Source: Paracoccaceae bacterium
GTDB lineage: Bacteria > Pseudomonadota > Alphaproteobacteria > Rhodobacterales > Rhodobacteraceae
NCBI GenBank assembly: GCA_007131465.1
Contig: SLQN01000078.1
Location: 1-13,590 of the forward strand
DNA length: 13,590 nt
Reading direction: 5' to 3'
In this document: positions 1 through 7,656 of the stretch, piece by piece
How the letters are laid out: each line of letters opens with the position of its first letter
Numbering within the stretch: the first letter of the stretch is position 1
Notes under the pieces: model-generated
Seen by the model: the letters and a program-made list of their open reading frames with translations, nothing else
Databases searched by the model: none
What the model was told of the DNA's origin: nothing
Position numbers and translations under genes: made by a program

Positions 1-561
1 ACGCTGGTGCAGGAAAAGGCCGATCTGGAAGCCGCCATCGCCAAGCTGCGCGCGGGTATCCATGCGCTGAACCGGGCAGGGCGCGAACGGCTGCTGGTTG
101 CCTTCGAAAAGGTGAATGCCAATTTCACCACGCTGTTCACGCATCTGTTTTCCGGGGGCGAGGCACGGCTGGTGCTGGTGGAAAGCGACGACCCGCTGGA
201 TGCGGGGTTGGAAATCATGTGCCAGCCGCCGGGCAAGAAACTGTCCACTCTCTCGCTTCTGTCCGGGGGCGAGCAGACACTGACCGCGCTGGCACTGATC
301 TTTGGCGTGTTTCTGGCCAACCCCGCGCCGATCTGCGTGTTGGACGAGGTGGACGCACCGCTGGATGACGCCAATGTCGCGCGGTTCTGCGACCTCCTCG
401 ATGAAATGACCCGCCGCGCCGATACGCGCTATCTGATCATCACCCATAACGCGCTGACGATGGCGCGGATGGACCGGCTGTTCGGGGTGACGATGGTCGA
501 ACGCGGGGTCAGCCAATTGGTCAGCGTGGATCTCAAAGAGGCCGAGACCCTCGTTGCCTGA
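1..561 (+). CDS. smc: Chromosome segregation protein SMC, C-terminal part (5' end outside window)
   Basis: SMC is the ATPase core of the bacterial condensin complex (with ScpA and ScpB) that organises and segregates the chromosome. Only the last 186 residues are visible; the reading frame is open from base 1, so the gene enters from the left and no start should be called here. Seen: the end of the coiled coil (residues 1-35), then the C-terminal ATPase lobe with ABC signature LSGGEQ (87-92), Walker [13 protein letters not shown] (112-123, including the D-loop) and the H-loop histidine in IITHN (His149). The stop TGA is at 559-561. The Walker A lobe, hinge and most of the coiled coil lie upstream of the window. 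The signature plus the SMC-style DEVDAPLDD sequence separates this from RecN, RecF or SbcC. The downstream MFS gene is on the same strand but has a candidate promoter of its own. Confidence 0.95.
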   Translation, partial: TLVQEKADLEAAIAKLRAGIHALNRAGRERLLVAFEKVNANFTTLFTHLFSGGEARLVLVESDDPLDAGLEIMCQPPGKKLSTLSLLSGGEQTLTALALIFGVFLANPAPICVLDEVDAPLDDANVARFCDLLDEMTRRADTRYLIITHNALTMARMDRLFGVTMVERGVSQLVSVDLKEAETLVA

Positions 562-565
562 GTGC

Positions 566-594
566 TTGACGCCCGGCAGGGAATTGAACATGTT
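566..594 (+). promoter_or_regulatory. Candidate sigma-70 promoter for the MFS gene
   Basis: TTGACG (566-571), a 17-base spacer, then CATGTT (589-594). The -35 box is a good match; the -10 is poor (three of six). It lies between the smc stop and the MFS start and would give a leader of roughly 25 bases. The -10 is part of an 8-base palindrome AACATGTT (587-594), which could equally be a small operator. Inference from sequence only. Confidence 0.35.
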
Positions 595-624
595 AAGCGC
601 AGCTTTCCCGCCCGAGTCTGCCTG

Positions 625-1866
625 ATGCCCGCTGCCCGCACCCCCCTGATGACGCCTGTGCTGATTGGTGGCTGTATCATCATCATGATCAGCTTCGCCA
701 TTCGCGCCAGTTTCGGGGTGTTCCAGATTCCGATTGCCGAGGAATTCGGCTGGCTGCGCGCCGAATTCTCGCTGGCGATTGCCATTCAGAACCTCGCCTG
801 GGGGATTGGCCAGCCGATCTTCGGCGCGATTGCCGAAAAGTTCGGCGACCGCAAGGCGATCATTGCAGGCGCGCTGGTCTATGCAGCAGGGTTGGTGCTG
901 TCCTCTTTCGCGGTAACACCCGGCGCGCATCAACTCCTCGAAATCCTCGTGGGCTTCGGCATTGCCGGAACCGGGTTCGGCGTCATTCTGGCTGTGGTCG
1001 GGCGCGCGGCATCCGATGACAACCGCAGTCTTGCCCTGGGCATCGCCACCGCCGCGGGCAGCGCCGGGCAGGTCTTTGGCGCGCCCTTGGCCGAAATCCT
1101 GCTGGCCTTCTATTCGTGGCAAAGCGTCTTCGTCATCTTTGCCGCACTGGTTCTTCTGAGCCTCTTTGCGCTGCCGATGATGCGCAGCACGGCCCCTGCC
1201 AACCGCCGCGAACTGGAACAGAGCATGGGCGCGGCCCTGCAGCAGGCCTTTCGTGACCCGTCCTTCACGCTCATCTTCCTGGGGTTCTTTTCCTGCGGCT
1301 ACCAACTGGCGTTCGTCACGGCCCATTTCCCCGCCATGGTGACCGAGATGTGCGGCCCCATTGCACCCGACGGGATGCTGGCCGCATTTGGCATCACCAC
1401 GACCTCGGCGCTGGGGGCGGTCGCGATTTCGCTGATCGGGCTGGCCAATATCGGCGGCACGATCTTTGCGGCATGGCTGGGCAAGCGGTATTCCAAGAAA
1501 TACCTGCTGGCGTCCATCTACATGGCGCGCACCGTCATCGCGGCGGCCTTCATCCTGTCGCCGATCACGCCCGCCTCGGTGCTGGTCTTCTCGATTCTCA
1601 TGGGCGCGCTCTGGCTGGCGACCGTGCCGCTGACATCGGGGCTGATCGCGCATATCTACGGGCTGCGCTATATGGGCACGCTTTACGGGATCGTGTTTTT
1701 CAGCCACCAGCTTGGCAGCTTTCTGGGCGTCTGGCTGGGCGGGGCGCTGTATGACCTGCACGGCGATTACACGCTGGTCTGGTGGGTCGGCGTGGGTGTC
1801 GGCCTGTTCTCGGCGATCGTGCACCTGCCGGTGCGCGAACGCGCGATGAACCTGCGCCCGGCGTGA
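625..1866 (+). CDS. MFS transporter, 12 TM, substrate unknown
   Basis: A 413-residue inner-membrane secondary transporter of the major facilitator superfamily. Hydrophobic segments alternate with short loops along the whole length, consistent with 12 TM helices in two halves. A motif-A-like loop GAIAEKFGDRK (residues 67-77) follows TM2, and a longer hydrophilic linker around RSTAPANRRELEQ divides the halves. The N-terminal half (FGVFQIP, then EEFGW) resembles MFS members annotated as oxalate/formate-antiporter-like or monocarboxylate carriers, but the substrate cannot be read from sequence. Start: the frame is open back to a GTG at 562 directly after the smc stop, but ATG 625 gives a normal short hydrophilic N-terminus before TM1; no strong Shine-Dalgarno precedes either site, and ATG 649 is a further alternative. 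The stop at 1864-1866 is one base from the convergent ecm stop. Confidence 0.85.
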   Translation: MPAARTPLMTPVLIGGCIIIMISFAIRASFGVFQIPIAEEFGWLRAEFSLAIAIQNLAWGIGQPIFGAIAEKFGDRKAIIAGALVYAAGLVLSSFAVTPGAHQLLEILVGFGIAGTGFGVILAVVGRAASDDNRSLALGIATAAGSAGQVFGAPLAEILLAFYSWQSVFVIFAALVLLSLFALPMMRSTAPANRRELEQSMGAALQQAFRDPSFTLIFLGFFSCGYQLAFVTAHFPAMVTEMCGPIAPDGMLAAFGITTTSALGAVAISLIGLANIGGTIFAAWLGKRYSKKYLLASIYMARTVIAAAFILSPITPASVLVFSILMGALWLATVPLTSGLIAHIYGLRYMGTLYGIVFFSHQLGSFLGVWLGGALYDLHGDYTLVWWVGVGVGLFSAIVHLPVRERAMNLRPA

Positions 1867-1867
1867 G

Positions 1868-3841
1868 CTATTCGGCGGCCAGAGGTTCCGGGTCCACCAG
1901 CGCCACGATATCGAGCATGATGCGGTTAAGCTGGAAATCCTTGGGCGTATAGACCTGCGCAATCCCCATGGCACGCAGCTTTGCCGCATCGTCATCGGGG
2001 ATGATGCCCCCCACGATCACCGGCACATGGGCCAGCCCTTCTGCGCGCATCAACTCCATCAGTTCTTCCATCAGCGGCATATGGCTGCCCGACAGGATCG
2101 ACAGCCCCACGACATGCGCGTCCTCGTCCCGAACGGCGGCCACAATCTCGGCCGGGGTCAGGCGAATCCCCTCATACGAGATATCCATGCCGCAATCGCG
2201 CGCGCGCGCCGCGATCTGTTCGGCCCCGTTGGAATGGCCGTCCAGCCCCGGCTTGCCGACCACGAATTTCAGCTTGCGGCCCAGTTTCGCGCTGACAGCG
2301 TCCACGGCCTCGCGCACAGGCTCCAGCCCCTCGGTGCGGTTCGAGGGCGCGCGGCTGACGCCCGTGGGCGCACGATACTGACCAAAGGCCGCGCGCACAG
2401 TCTCGCCCCACTCGCCTGTGGTTGCCCCGGCACGCGCCGCCGCGATGGAGGCAGGCATCACATTGAGGCCCGATCGCGCCGCTTCGCGCAGATCGGCCAG
2501 CGCCGCGCGCACCGCGGCTTCATCGCGCGCCGCACGCCAGGCCTGAAGGCGGGCTATCTGATCGGCCTCGGCCTCGGGGTCGGCCATCATGATCGCACCT
2601 TCGCCAGTGGTCAGGGGCGAGGGTTCGGTGGTGGTGAACTTGTTGACCCCCACCACGACAGTCTCGCCAGTCTCGATCCCGGCGATCCGTGCCGCGTTCG
2701 ACTCCACCAGCCGCGATTTCATGTAGTCGATGGCCTTGACCGCCCCGCCCATGTCGTCGATCCGCGCCAGTTCGGCGCGCGCGCCTTCCATCAGCGCGGC
2801 AACCTTGCGGTCAATGGCGGGGTTGTTGTCGAACAGGTCATCGAATTCCAGAAGATCGGTTTCATAGGCCAGCACCTGCTGCAGGCGCAGCGACCATTGC
2901 TGGTCCCAGGGGCGCGGCAGGCCAAGCGCCTCGTTCCAGGCCGGAAGCTGCAAGGCCCGGCAGCGCGCTTTCTTGGACAGCGTGACCGCGAGCGCCTCGA
3001 TCAGGATGCGATAGACGTTGTTTTCGGGCTGCTGTTCGGTCAGGCCAAGCGAGTTCACCTGCACCCCATAGCGGAACCGGCGGTATTTCGGGTCGTCAAT
3101 CCCATAGCGGTCGCGGCAGATCTCGTCCCACAGATCGACAAAGGCGCGCATCTTGCACAACTCGGTGACAAACCGGATACCCGCATTCACAAAAAATGAA
3201 ATCCGCCCCACCATCTGCGGGAAATTCTCTGCCGGGACCTTGGTTTTCAGGTCATCCAGCACCGCACAGGCCGTGGCCAGCGCGAAGGCCAGTTCCTGCT
3301 CGGGCGTGGCACCGGCTTCCTGCAAGTGGTAGGAACACACATTCATCGGGTTCCATTTCGGCAGGTGCGCGCGCGTGTAGGCCGCGACATCGGTGATCAT
3401 GCGCAAGGACGGCTCTGGCGGGCAGATATACGTCCCGCGTGACAGATATTCCTTGATCAGATCATTCTGCACCGTGCCGTTCAACTGGCTGACATCCGCG
3501 CCCTGCTCCTCTGCCACAGCGATATAGAGCGCGAGCAACCACGGGGCTGTGGCATTGATCGTCATCGAGGTGTTCATCTGCTCCAGCGGGATCGCATCGA
3601 ACAGCATCCGCATGTCGCCCAAGTGACAGATCGGCACACCGACCTTGCCAACCTCGCCGCGTGCAAGCTGGTGGTCGCTGTCATAGCCGGTCTGGGTCGG
3701 CAGATCGAAAGCCACGGACAGGCCCGTCTGCCCCTTGGACAGGTTGGTGCGGTAAAGCGCGTTGGACGCCTGCGCCGTGGAATGGCCCGCATAGGTGCGA
3801 AACAGCCAGGGTTTGTTTCTGGATGGCGTGGCGTCGGACAT
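1868..3841 (-). CDS. ecm: (2R)-ethylmalonyl-CoA mutase, adenosylcobalamin-dependent
   Basis: Cytoplasmic EMC-pathway enzyme (also named MeaA) that rearranges (2R)-ethylmalonyl-CoA to (2S)-methylsuccinyl-CoA using coenzyme B12. The 657-residue, single-chain length is usual for this clade. The N-terminal barrel opens with the mutase hallmark RTYAGHSTA, followed by NLSKGQTGLSVAFDLPTQTG, which contacts substrate in this family. The C-terminal B12 domain has DGHSNG (534-539, DxHxxG with lower-ligand His536), GLSILSGSH (579-587) and IVGG (609-612). Start: ATG at 3841-3839 is preceded by AGGAG six bases upstream. The open frame continues 143 codons further but runs through the promoter region and antisense to ndk, so that extension is rejected. 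Methylmalonyl-CoA mutase and isobutyryl-CoA mutase are alternatives; the MeaA-like sequence and ccr about 2.4 kb away favour Ecm. No B12 riboswitch box is seen upstream. Confidence 0.93.
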   Translation of the reverse strand: MSDATPSRNKPWLFRTYAGHSTAQASNALYRTNLSKGQTGLSVAFDLPTQTGYDSDHQLARGEVGKVGVPICHLGDMRMLFDAIPLEQMNTSMTINATAPWLLALYIAVAEEQGADVSQLNGTVQNDLIKEYLSRGTYICPPEPSLRMITDVAAYTRAHLPKWNPMNVCSYHLQEAGATPEQELAFALATACAVLDDLKTKVPAENFPQMVGRISFFVNAGIRFVTELCKMRAFVDLWDEICRDRYGIDDPKYRRFRYGVQVNSLGLTEQQPENNVYRILIEALAVTLSKKARCRALQLPAWNEALGLPRPWDQQWSLRLQQVLAYETDLLEFDDLFDNNPAIDRKVAALMEGARAELARIDDMGGAVKAIDYMKSRLVESNAARIAGIETGETVVVGVNKFTTTEPSPLTTGEGAIMMADPEAEADQIARLQAWRAARDEAAVRAALADLREAARSGLNVMPASIAAARAGATTGEWGETVRAAFGQYRAPTGVSRAPSNRTEGLEPVREAVDAVSAKLGRKLKFVVGKPGLDGHSNGAEQIAARARDCGMDISYEGIRLTPAEIVAAVRDEDAHVVGLSILSGSHMPLMEELMELMRAEGLAHVPVIVGGIIPDDDAAKLRAMGIAQVYTPKDFQLNRIMLDIVALVDPEPLAAE

Positions 3842-3914
3842 CTGCGGCTCCTGCTCCGGGCGCGCGAGACTGCGCCGTTGGTAACAATCTTGCCCATTCG
3901 GATGCTTGAGGCGC

Positions 3915-3943
3915 AATATAATGTCAAGCGGAAATCGCTGCAA
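3915..3943 (-). promoter_or_regulatory. Candidate ecm promoter
   Basis: On the minus strand TTGCAG (3943-3938), a 17-base spacer and TATATT (3920-3915) form a possible -35/-10 pair; the -10 matches five of six consensus bases, the -35 is weak. An overlapping TTGACA (3927-3922) is a perfect -35 but has no good -10 at 17 bases (CATCCG). Either would give an ecm leader of some 50-70 bases. Which one is used cannot be told from sequence. Confidence 0.33.
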
Positions 3944-3976
3944 CGCGGCGTAGGCCGGGATTGACCCACAGCGAAT

Positions 3977-4031
3977 GGCAATGCGCGAGGGGCCTGCACG
4001 AATCTGCACCCCGAGGCGCGCTGCATTGGCC
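3977..4031. repeat. Long imperfect inverted repeat between ecm and ndk
   Basis: A 55-base element that folds into one interrupted stem: GGCAATG (3977-3983) with CATTGGCC (4024-4031, one bulged G), CGCG (3984-3987) with CGCG (4017-4020), GGGG (3989-3992) with CCCC (4009-4012), and TGCA (3995-3998) with TGCA (4005-4008), closing a 6-base loop CGAATC. That is 19 base pairs with internal bulges of 1-4 bases. On the plus strand the stem is followed at once by TTTT (4032-4035), like a factor-independent terminator, but no plus-strand gene lies directly upstream. It sits between the two candidate promoters. Function unknown; chance pairing in GC-rich DNA is possible. Confidence 0.4.
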
Positions 4032-4060
4032 TTTTCACGGCTGGCCGGGCATGCTAGATG
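4032..4060 (+). promoter_or_regulatory. Candidate ndk promoter (extended -10)
   Basis: TTTTCA (4032-4037), a 17-base spacer, then TAGATG (4055-4060) preceded by TG at 4052-4053, giving an extended -10 TGCTAGATG. Sequences of this GCTAGAT kind are common -10 elements in this bacterial group, as far as I recall. The leader to the ndk ATG would be about 40 bases. The -35 box begins directly after the inverted repeat at 3977-4031. Confidence 0.37.
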
Positions 4061-4108
4061 CCGCGCCATATCGGGCCGTCGGCCCGCCCAACTTTCCCGG
4101 AGAAAACC

Positions 4109-4531
4109 ATGGCCCTTGAGCGCACGCTGTCCATCATCAAACCCGACGCGACAAAACGCAACCTGACTGGCAAGATCAATGCGAAATTCGAGGAGGCCGG
4201 ACTGCGCATCGTTGCCCAGAAACGCATTCACCTGACAAAGGCTCAGGTAGGCAAATTCTATGAGGTCCATGCCGAACGGCCCTTCTATGACGAGCTTTGC
4301 GACTTCATGGCATCAGAACCCGTCGTCGTGCAGGTGCTGGAAGGCGAAGGCGCAATTGCCAAGAACCGCGAAGTCATGGGCGCGACCAATCCTGCCGATG
4401 CGGCCCCCGGCACGATCCGCGCCGAATTCGCGCAATCTGTGGGCGAGAACTCGGTCCACGGCTCGGACGCACCCGAAACAGCCGCCGCCGAGATTGCCTA
4501 TTTCTTCTCGGGCCTAGAACTGGTCGGCTGA
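4109..4531 (+). CDS. ndk: Nucleoside diphosphate kinase
   Basis: Transfers the gamma-phosphate of ATP to nucleoside diphosphates through a phospho-histidine intermediate, keeping (d)NTP pools balanced in the cytoplasm. The 140-residue length is standard for bacterial Ndk. Seen: N-terminal [11 protein letters not shown], the nucleotide-binding [16 protein letters not shown] stretch, and the active-site segment ENSVHGSDA, whose His is the phosphorylated residue. Start ATG at 4109 is preceded by GGAG (4099-4102) with six bases between; an in-frame upstream ATG at 4058 falls inside the probable promoter and is rejected. Divergent from ecm across 267 bases and followed by a strong terminator, so probably monocistronic. 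Nothing in it suggests a link to the EMC pathway. Confidence 0.97.
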   Translation: MALERTLSIIKPDATKRNLTGKINAKFEEAGLRIVAQKRIHLTKAQVGKFYEVHAERPFYDELCDFMASEPVVVQVLEGEGAIAKNREVMGATNPADAAPGTIRAEFAQSVGENSVHGSDAPETAAAEIAYFFSGLELVG

Positions 4532-4564
4532 CCGTTTGCCTGCCACAGATGAGAACCCCGACGC

Positions 4565-4591
4565 GGCCCCGGAGTTCATCCGGGGCCTTTT
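4565..4591 (+). terminator. Factor-independent terminator after ndk
   Basis: Perfect 8-bp stem GGCCCCGG (4565-4572) and CCGGGGCC (4580-4587), a 7-base loop AGTTCAT, and a TTTT tail (4588-4591). It lies 34 bases beyond the ndk stop and separates ndk from the acyltransferase gene. Confidence 0.87.
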
Positions 4592-4659
4592 GGTCTGGCC
4601 ATATCGCGCACGCGTAGAAACGGCATTTACCCCGCCCCTGTTTCCTGCAAGATAATCTC

Positions 4660-6102
4660 ATGTTTCAGACCGTAGAACTGCCGCTCTGGGCGCTGATCCT
4701 CATCCTTGGCTTTGCAGCGGTCACCTTCGCTTCGCATTTCCTGTTCCCGTCGGTACGCTGGTTCTTTCGCCGCCGGATGGAACGCGCGATCGCGAAACTG
4801 AACGAGCGTCTGCAACGCCCGATCGAGCCATTCCGCATCATGCGCAGGCAAGATCAGGTAACCCGGCTGATCTATGATCCGCAAGTGATGGAAGCGGTGC
4901 GCAGCTATGCCCGCGACGAAGGTGTGCCGCCCAATGTCGCGTTTGAACGCGCCCGGTCCTATGCCCGTGAAATCGTGCCTGGCTTCTCAACCGCAACGTA
5001 TTTCGGCTTTGCAATCCGGCTGGCGCGCCAGCTCAGCCTCGGGCTCTACCGGGTGCGCATCGGTGGCGCCGAATCGCCCGCTCTTGCACAGATCGATCCC
5101 GGCGCGGCTGTCATCTTCGTGATGAACCACCGCTCCAACATGGATTATGTCCTGATCACATGGCTGGCCTCGAAACATTCCGCGCTCAGCTATGCCGTTG
5201 GGGAATGGGCGCGGGTCTGGCCGCTCAAGGCGCTGATCCGGGCGATGGGGGCGTATTTCATCCGCCGCCGGTATTCCAATCCGCTCTATCGTGCGATCCT
5301 TGCACGCTATGTGCAGATGTCGATCCAGCAGGGCACGACACAGGCGATCTTTCCAGAAGGCGGGCTCAGCCTTGACGGCAAGGTGGGACATGCGAAGCGG
5401 GGTTTGCTGCACTACATCCTGCGCGGCTTCAACCCGCAGGACGGGCAGGATGTTATCTTCGTACCGGTTGCGCTGAACTATGACCGCGTTCTGGAAGACC
5501 GCGTGTTGATCGAGGCCGGATTGCAGGGGATCCGGCGCTTTCCTGTGAGGGTAAAAGTGGTGCTGGGATTTGCCCTGCGCATCCTGTGGCAGAAACTGCG
5601 GGGGCGGTTCACCCATTTTGGCTACGCCGCAGTATGCTATGGCGCGCCGCTGTCCTTGCGCAGTTTCCTGACCGCGGCCCCGGAGGCCAGCACCGAAGCC
5701 CTGGCCGAGGAACTGATGGAGCGTATCCGTGCCGCCGTGCCTGTGCTGCCTGTCACTTTCGCCGCCGCTGCCCTGCTGCGCGCCGGGACGGACACCTCGC
5801 GCGCTGCAATCGAGGACGAAGCCCGTCTGCTACGCCAAGAATTGCAGGCGCGGCAGGCCTGGATGCATTTGCCAGAATCGGAGACGCAGGATGCACTGGA
5901 AAACGGGCTGGCGGCTCTGGCGTTGCGCGGGATCGTGACGCTGGGGGCAGACCGGATCACTGTCGCCGACGCGCAGCAGGGCGTCCTGCGCTATTACGCT
6001 TCGGGCACATTGCAACGATGCGATGCGCCTGAAGGCATGGCACAGCCCGCGACCACGCTGCTGGATACTCCCGACCCGCAAGGCAAGACAACGACGACAT
6101 AA
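4660..6102 (+). CDS. PlsB-like glycerol-3-phosphate 1-O-acyltransferase
   Basis: Membrane-associated acyltransferase expected to acylate glycerol-3-phosphate at sn-1, the first step of phospholipid synthesis. Seen: one N-terminal TM helix (about 8-28) followed by the basic RRRMER; then the four GPAT blocks in order: block I NHRSNMDY (156-163, HX4D with His157 and Asp162), block II GAYFIRRR (197-204), block III FPEGGLS (231-237), block IV VPVALNYDRVLED (268-280). Blocks I, II and IV resemble E. coli PlsB (HRSHMDY, GAFFIRR) more than PlsC, so G3P rather than lysophosphatidate is the likely acceptor. At 480 residues it is much shorter than E. coli PlsB (about 807). The C-terminal 150 residues form a helical region I cannot name. 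ATG 4660 has only a weak Shine-Dalgarno. The gene is followed after 130 bases by ccr on the same strand with no terminator between them. Confidence 0.83.
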   Translation: MFQTVELPLWALILILGFAAVTFASHFLFPSVRWFFRRRMERAIAKLNERLQRPIEPFRIMRRQDQVTRLIYDPQVMEAVRSYARDEGVPPNVAFERARSYAREIVPGFSTATYFGFAIRLARQLSLGLYRVRIGGAESPALAQIDPGAAVIFVMNHRSNMDYVLITWLASKHSALSYAVGEWARVWPLKALIRAMGAYFIRRRYSNPLYRAILARYVQMSIQQGTTQAIFPEGGLSLDGKVGHAKRGLLHYILRGFNPQDGQDVIFVPVALNYDRVLEDRVLIEAGLQGIRRFPVRVKVVLGFALRILWQKLRGRFTHFGYAAVCYGAPLSLRSFLTAAPEASTEALAEELMERIRAAVPVLPVTFAAAALLRAGTDTSRAAIEDEARLLRQELQARQAWMHLPESETQDALENGLAALALRGIVTLGADRITVADAQQGVLRYYASGTLQRCDAPEGMAQPATTLLDTPDPQGKTTTT

Positions 6103-6127
6103 AGTTTCAAAAAGTGGCCCTAAGGGG

Positions 6128-6156
6128 TTGCATTGTTGCGCCGCCGATTCTAAGGC
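6128..6156 (+). promoter_or_regulatory. Candidate ccr promoter/regulatory region
   Basis: The 130-base gap before ccr (6103-6232) opens with an AT-rich patch (TTTCAAAAAG, about 6106-6115) and contains TTGCAT (6128-6133), 17 bases, then TAAGGC (6151-6156). The -35 is fair, the -10 poor. TTGC occurs twice 8 bases apart (6128 and 6136), and CTAAGG occurs twice 30 bases apart (within 6119-6126 and 6150-6155). CCCT-A-AGGG (6118-6126) is a small dyad. These are possible regulator contacts; no known site is identified. Low confidence. Confidence 0.28.
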
Positions 6157-6232
6157 TGCTGCACCTGCCGCATGATTTTTCCGCAGCGCAGCATGACGCG
6201 CGCGCAGCACAGTTCGACAGATTGGAGGCAAG

Positions 6233-7525
6233 ATGGCTCTGGACACAGATTCGGGTTTGGCCCCTTACGAGGCCCCGGAAAAAGATCTTTACGAGATCGG
6301 AGAGATGCCGCCGCTGGGCTATGTGCCACGGCAGATGTATGGTTGGATCCTGCGTCAGGAACGGCACGGAGAGCCCACGCAGGCGCTGGAGGTCGAAGTC
6401 GTCGACACGCCCGAGATCGACAGCCATGACGTGCTGGTTCTGGTGATGGCGGCTGGCGTCAATTACAATGGCGTCTGGGCCTGTCTGGGCAAGCCCGTTT
6501 CGGTTTTCAAGGGTCATGGCGCGCCCTATGCCGTCATCGGGTCGGACGCCGCGGGGATTGTGTGGAAAGTCGGATCGAAAGTAACCAACTGGAAGGTCGG
6601 CGACGAGGTCGTGATCCACTGCAATCAGGATGATGGCGATGACGAGGAATGCAATGGCGGCGATCCGATGTTCTCGCCCAGCCAGCGCATCTGGGGCTAT
6701 GAAAGCGCGGACGGGTCGTTTGCGCAGTTCACCCGCGTTCAGGCCCAGCAACTGATGCCACGGCCCAAGCATCTGACATGGGAAGAATCCGCCTGCTATG
6801 TGCTGACGCTGGCCACGGCCTACCGGATGCTGTTCGGCCACCATCCGCATGAACTCAAGCCCGGCCAGAATGTGCTGGTCTGGGGCGCATCGGGGGGGAT
6901 CGGGTCTTTCGCCGTGCAACTCGCCGTTGCCGCCGGGGCGAATGCGATCGGCGTCATCTCGGAAGAGGACAAGCGCGATTTCGTCATGAGCCTAGGGGCG
7001 AAGGGCGTGATCAACCGCAAGGATTTCGACTGCTGGGGCGTGTTGCCCGAAGTCGGGTCAGACGACTATGCCAAGTGGTTCGCAGAGGCCCGCCGCTTCG
7101 GCAAGGCGATCTGGGACTTCACCGGCAAGGGCAACAATGTCGATATCGTGTTCGAACATCCCGGCCAAGCCACCTTCCCGGTCTCGTCCTTCGTGTGCAA
7201 GCGTGGCGGCATGGTCGTCATCTGTGCCGGAACGTCGGGCTACAACTGCACTTTCGATGTCCGCCATGTCTGGTCGCATCAGAAGCGGCTTCAGGGCAGC
7301 CATTTCGCGCATCTCAAGCAGGCCGCCGCCGCCAACAAGCTGATGATCGAACGCCGGATCGACCCCTGCATGTCCGAGGTGTTTCCCTGGACCGACATCC
7401 CCAAGGCGCATATGATGATGCTGCGCAATGAACACAAGCCGGGCAACATGGCCGTGCTCGTGCAGTCGCCGCGCTCCGGGCTGCGCACCTTCGAGGATGC
7501 GCTTGAGGCCGGGCCGAAACGCTAA
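6233..7525 (+). CDS. ccr: Crotonyl-CoA carboxylase/reductase
   Basis: Cytoplasmic medium-chain dehydrogenase/reductase that reductively carboxylates crotonyl-CoA with CO2 and NADPH to (2S)-ethylmalonyl-CoA, the defining step of the EMC pathway. The 430 residues are usual for Ccr. Seen: GroES-like N-terminal domain with GVNYNGVWA (75-83), Rossmann domain with the NADPH loop GASGGIGS (218-225), and a C-terminal catalytic part with GSHFAH (355-360). By recall of the characterised enzyme, the Asn of GVNYN, Glu157 in WGYE and His357 in GSHF are in the regions that hold CO2; exact equivalence needs an alignment. The long acidic stretch NQDDGDDEECNGGDP (131-145) is typical of Ccr and absent from ordinary quinone reductases. 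ATG 6233 follows GGAGG (6224-6228) at four bases. A strong terminator ends the unit. Its pathway partner ecm lies about 2.4 kb away on the opposite strand. Confidence 0.96.
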   Translation: MALDTDSGLAPYEAPEKDLYEIGEMPPLGYVPRQMYGWILRQERHGEPTQALEVEVVDTPEIDSHDVLVLVMAAGVNYNGVWACLGKPVSVFKGHGAPYAVIGSDAAGIVWKVGSKVTNWKVGDEVVIHCNQDDGDDEECNGGDPMFSPSQRIWGYESADGSFAQFTRVQAQQLMPRPKHLTWEESACYVLTLATAYRMLFGHHPHELKPGQNVLVWGASGGIGSFAVQLAVAAGANAIGVISEEDKRDFVMSLGAKGVINRKDFDCWGVLPEVGSDDYAKWFAEARRFGKAIWDFTGKGNNVDIVFEHPGQATFPVSSFVCKRGGMVVICAGTSGYNCTFDVRHVWSHQKRLQGSHFAHLKQAAAANKLMIERRIDPCMSEVFPWTDIPKAHMMMLRNEHKPGNMAVLVQSPRSGLRTFEDALEAGPKR

Positions 7526-7550
7526 ACCGCCCTAAACCCTCTGATTCGAC

Positions 7551-7585
7551 ACGCCGCGCGGTTCCTGCCGCGCGGCGTCCTTTTT
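7551..7585 (+). terminator. Factor-independent terminator after ccr
   Basis: Perfect 11-bp stem ACGCCGCGCGG (7551-7561) and CCGCGCGGCGT (7568-7578), a 6-base loop TTCCTG, then CC and TTTTT (7581-7585). It begins 25 bases after the ccr stop. Probably the strongest terminator in the window. Confidence 0.93.
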
Positions 7586-7656
7586 GTGGCCATATTGTTT
7601 GCTTAACTCTGACAATCCAAACTTTGGTGCTGTCTGGCGGGGCTGTTCCCGTCGTG

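Noticed and set aside
2027..3199. 390-codon open frame on the plus strand inside ecm
   Set aside because: Antisense shadow produced by GC-rich codon bias of ecm; its translation is His/Arg/Gly-rich and resembles no family.
3842..4108. Cobalamin riboswitch upstream of the B12-dependent mutase
   Set aside because: No GCCACTG-type B12 box or expected multi-stem layout on the minus strand; the inverted repeat here does not match it.
3842..4270. 143-codon N-terminal extension of the ecm reading frame
   Set aside because: It runs antisense through the start of ndk and both candidate promoters, has no mutase-like sequence, and the internal ATG at 3841 has AGGAG at the right distance and matches the family N-terminus.
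4626..4656. Promoter just before the acyltransferase gene (GATAAT at 4651-4656)
   Set aside because: The box is four bases from the ATG, so transcription would begin at or past the start codon; no suitable -35 at 17 bases.
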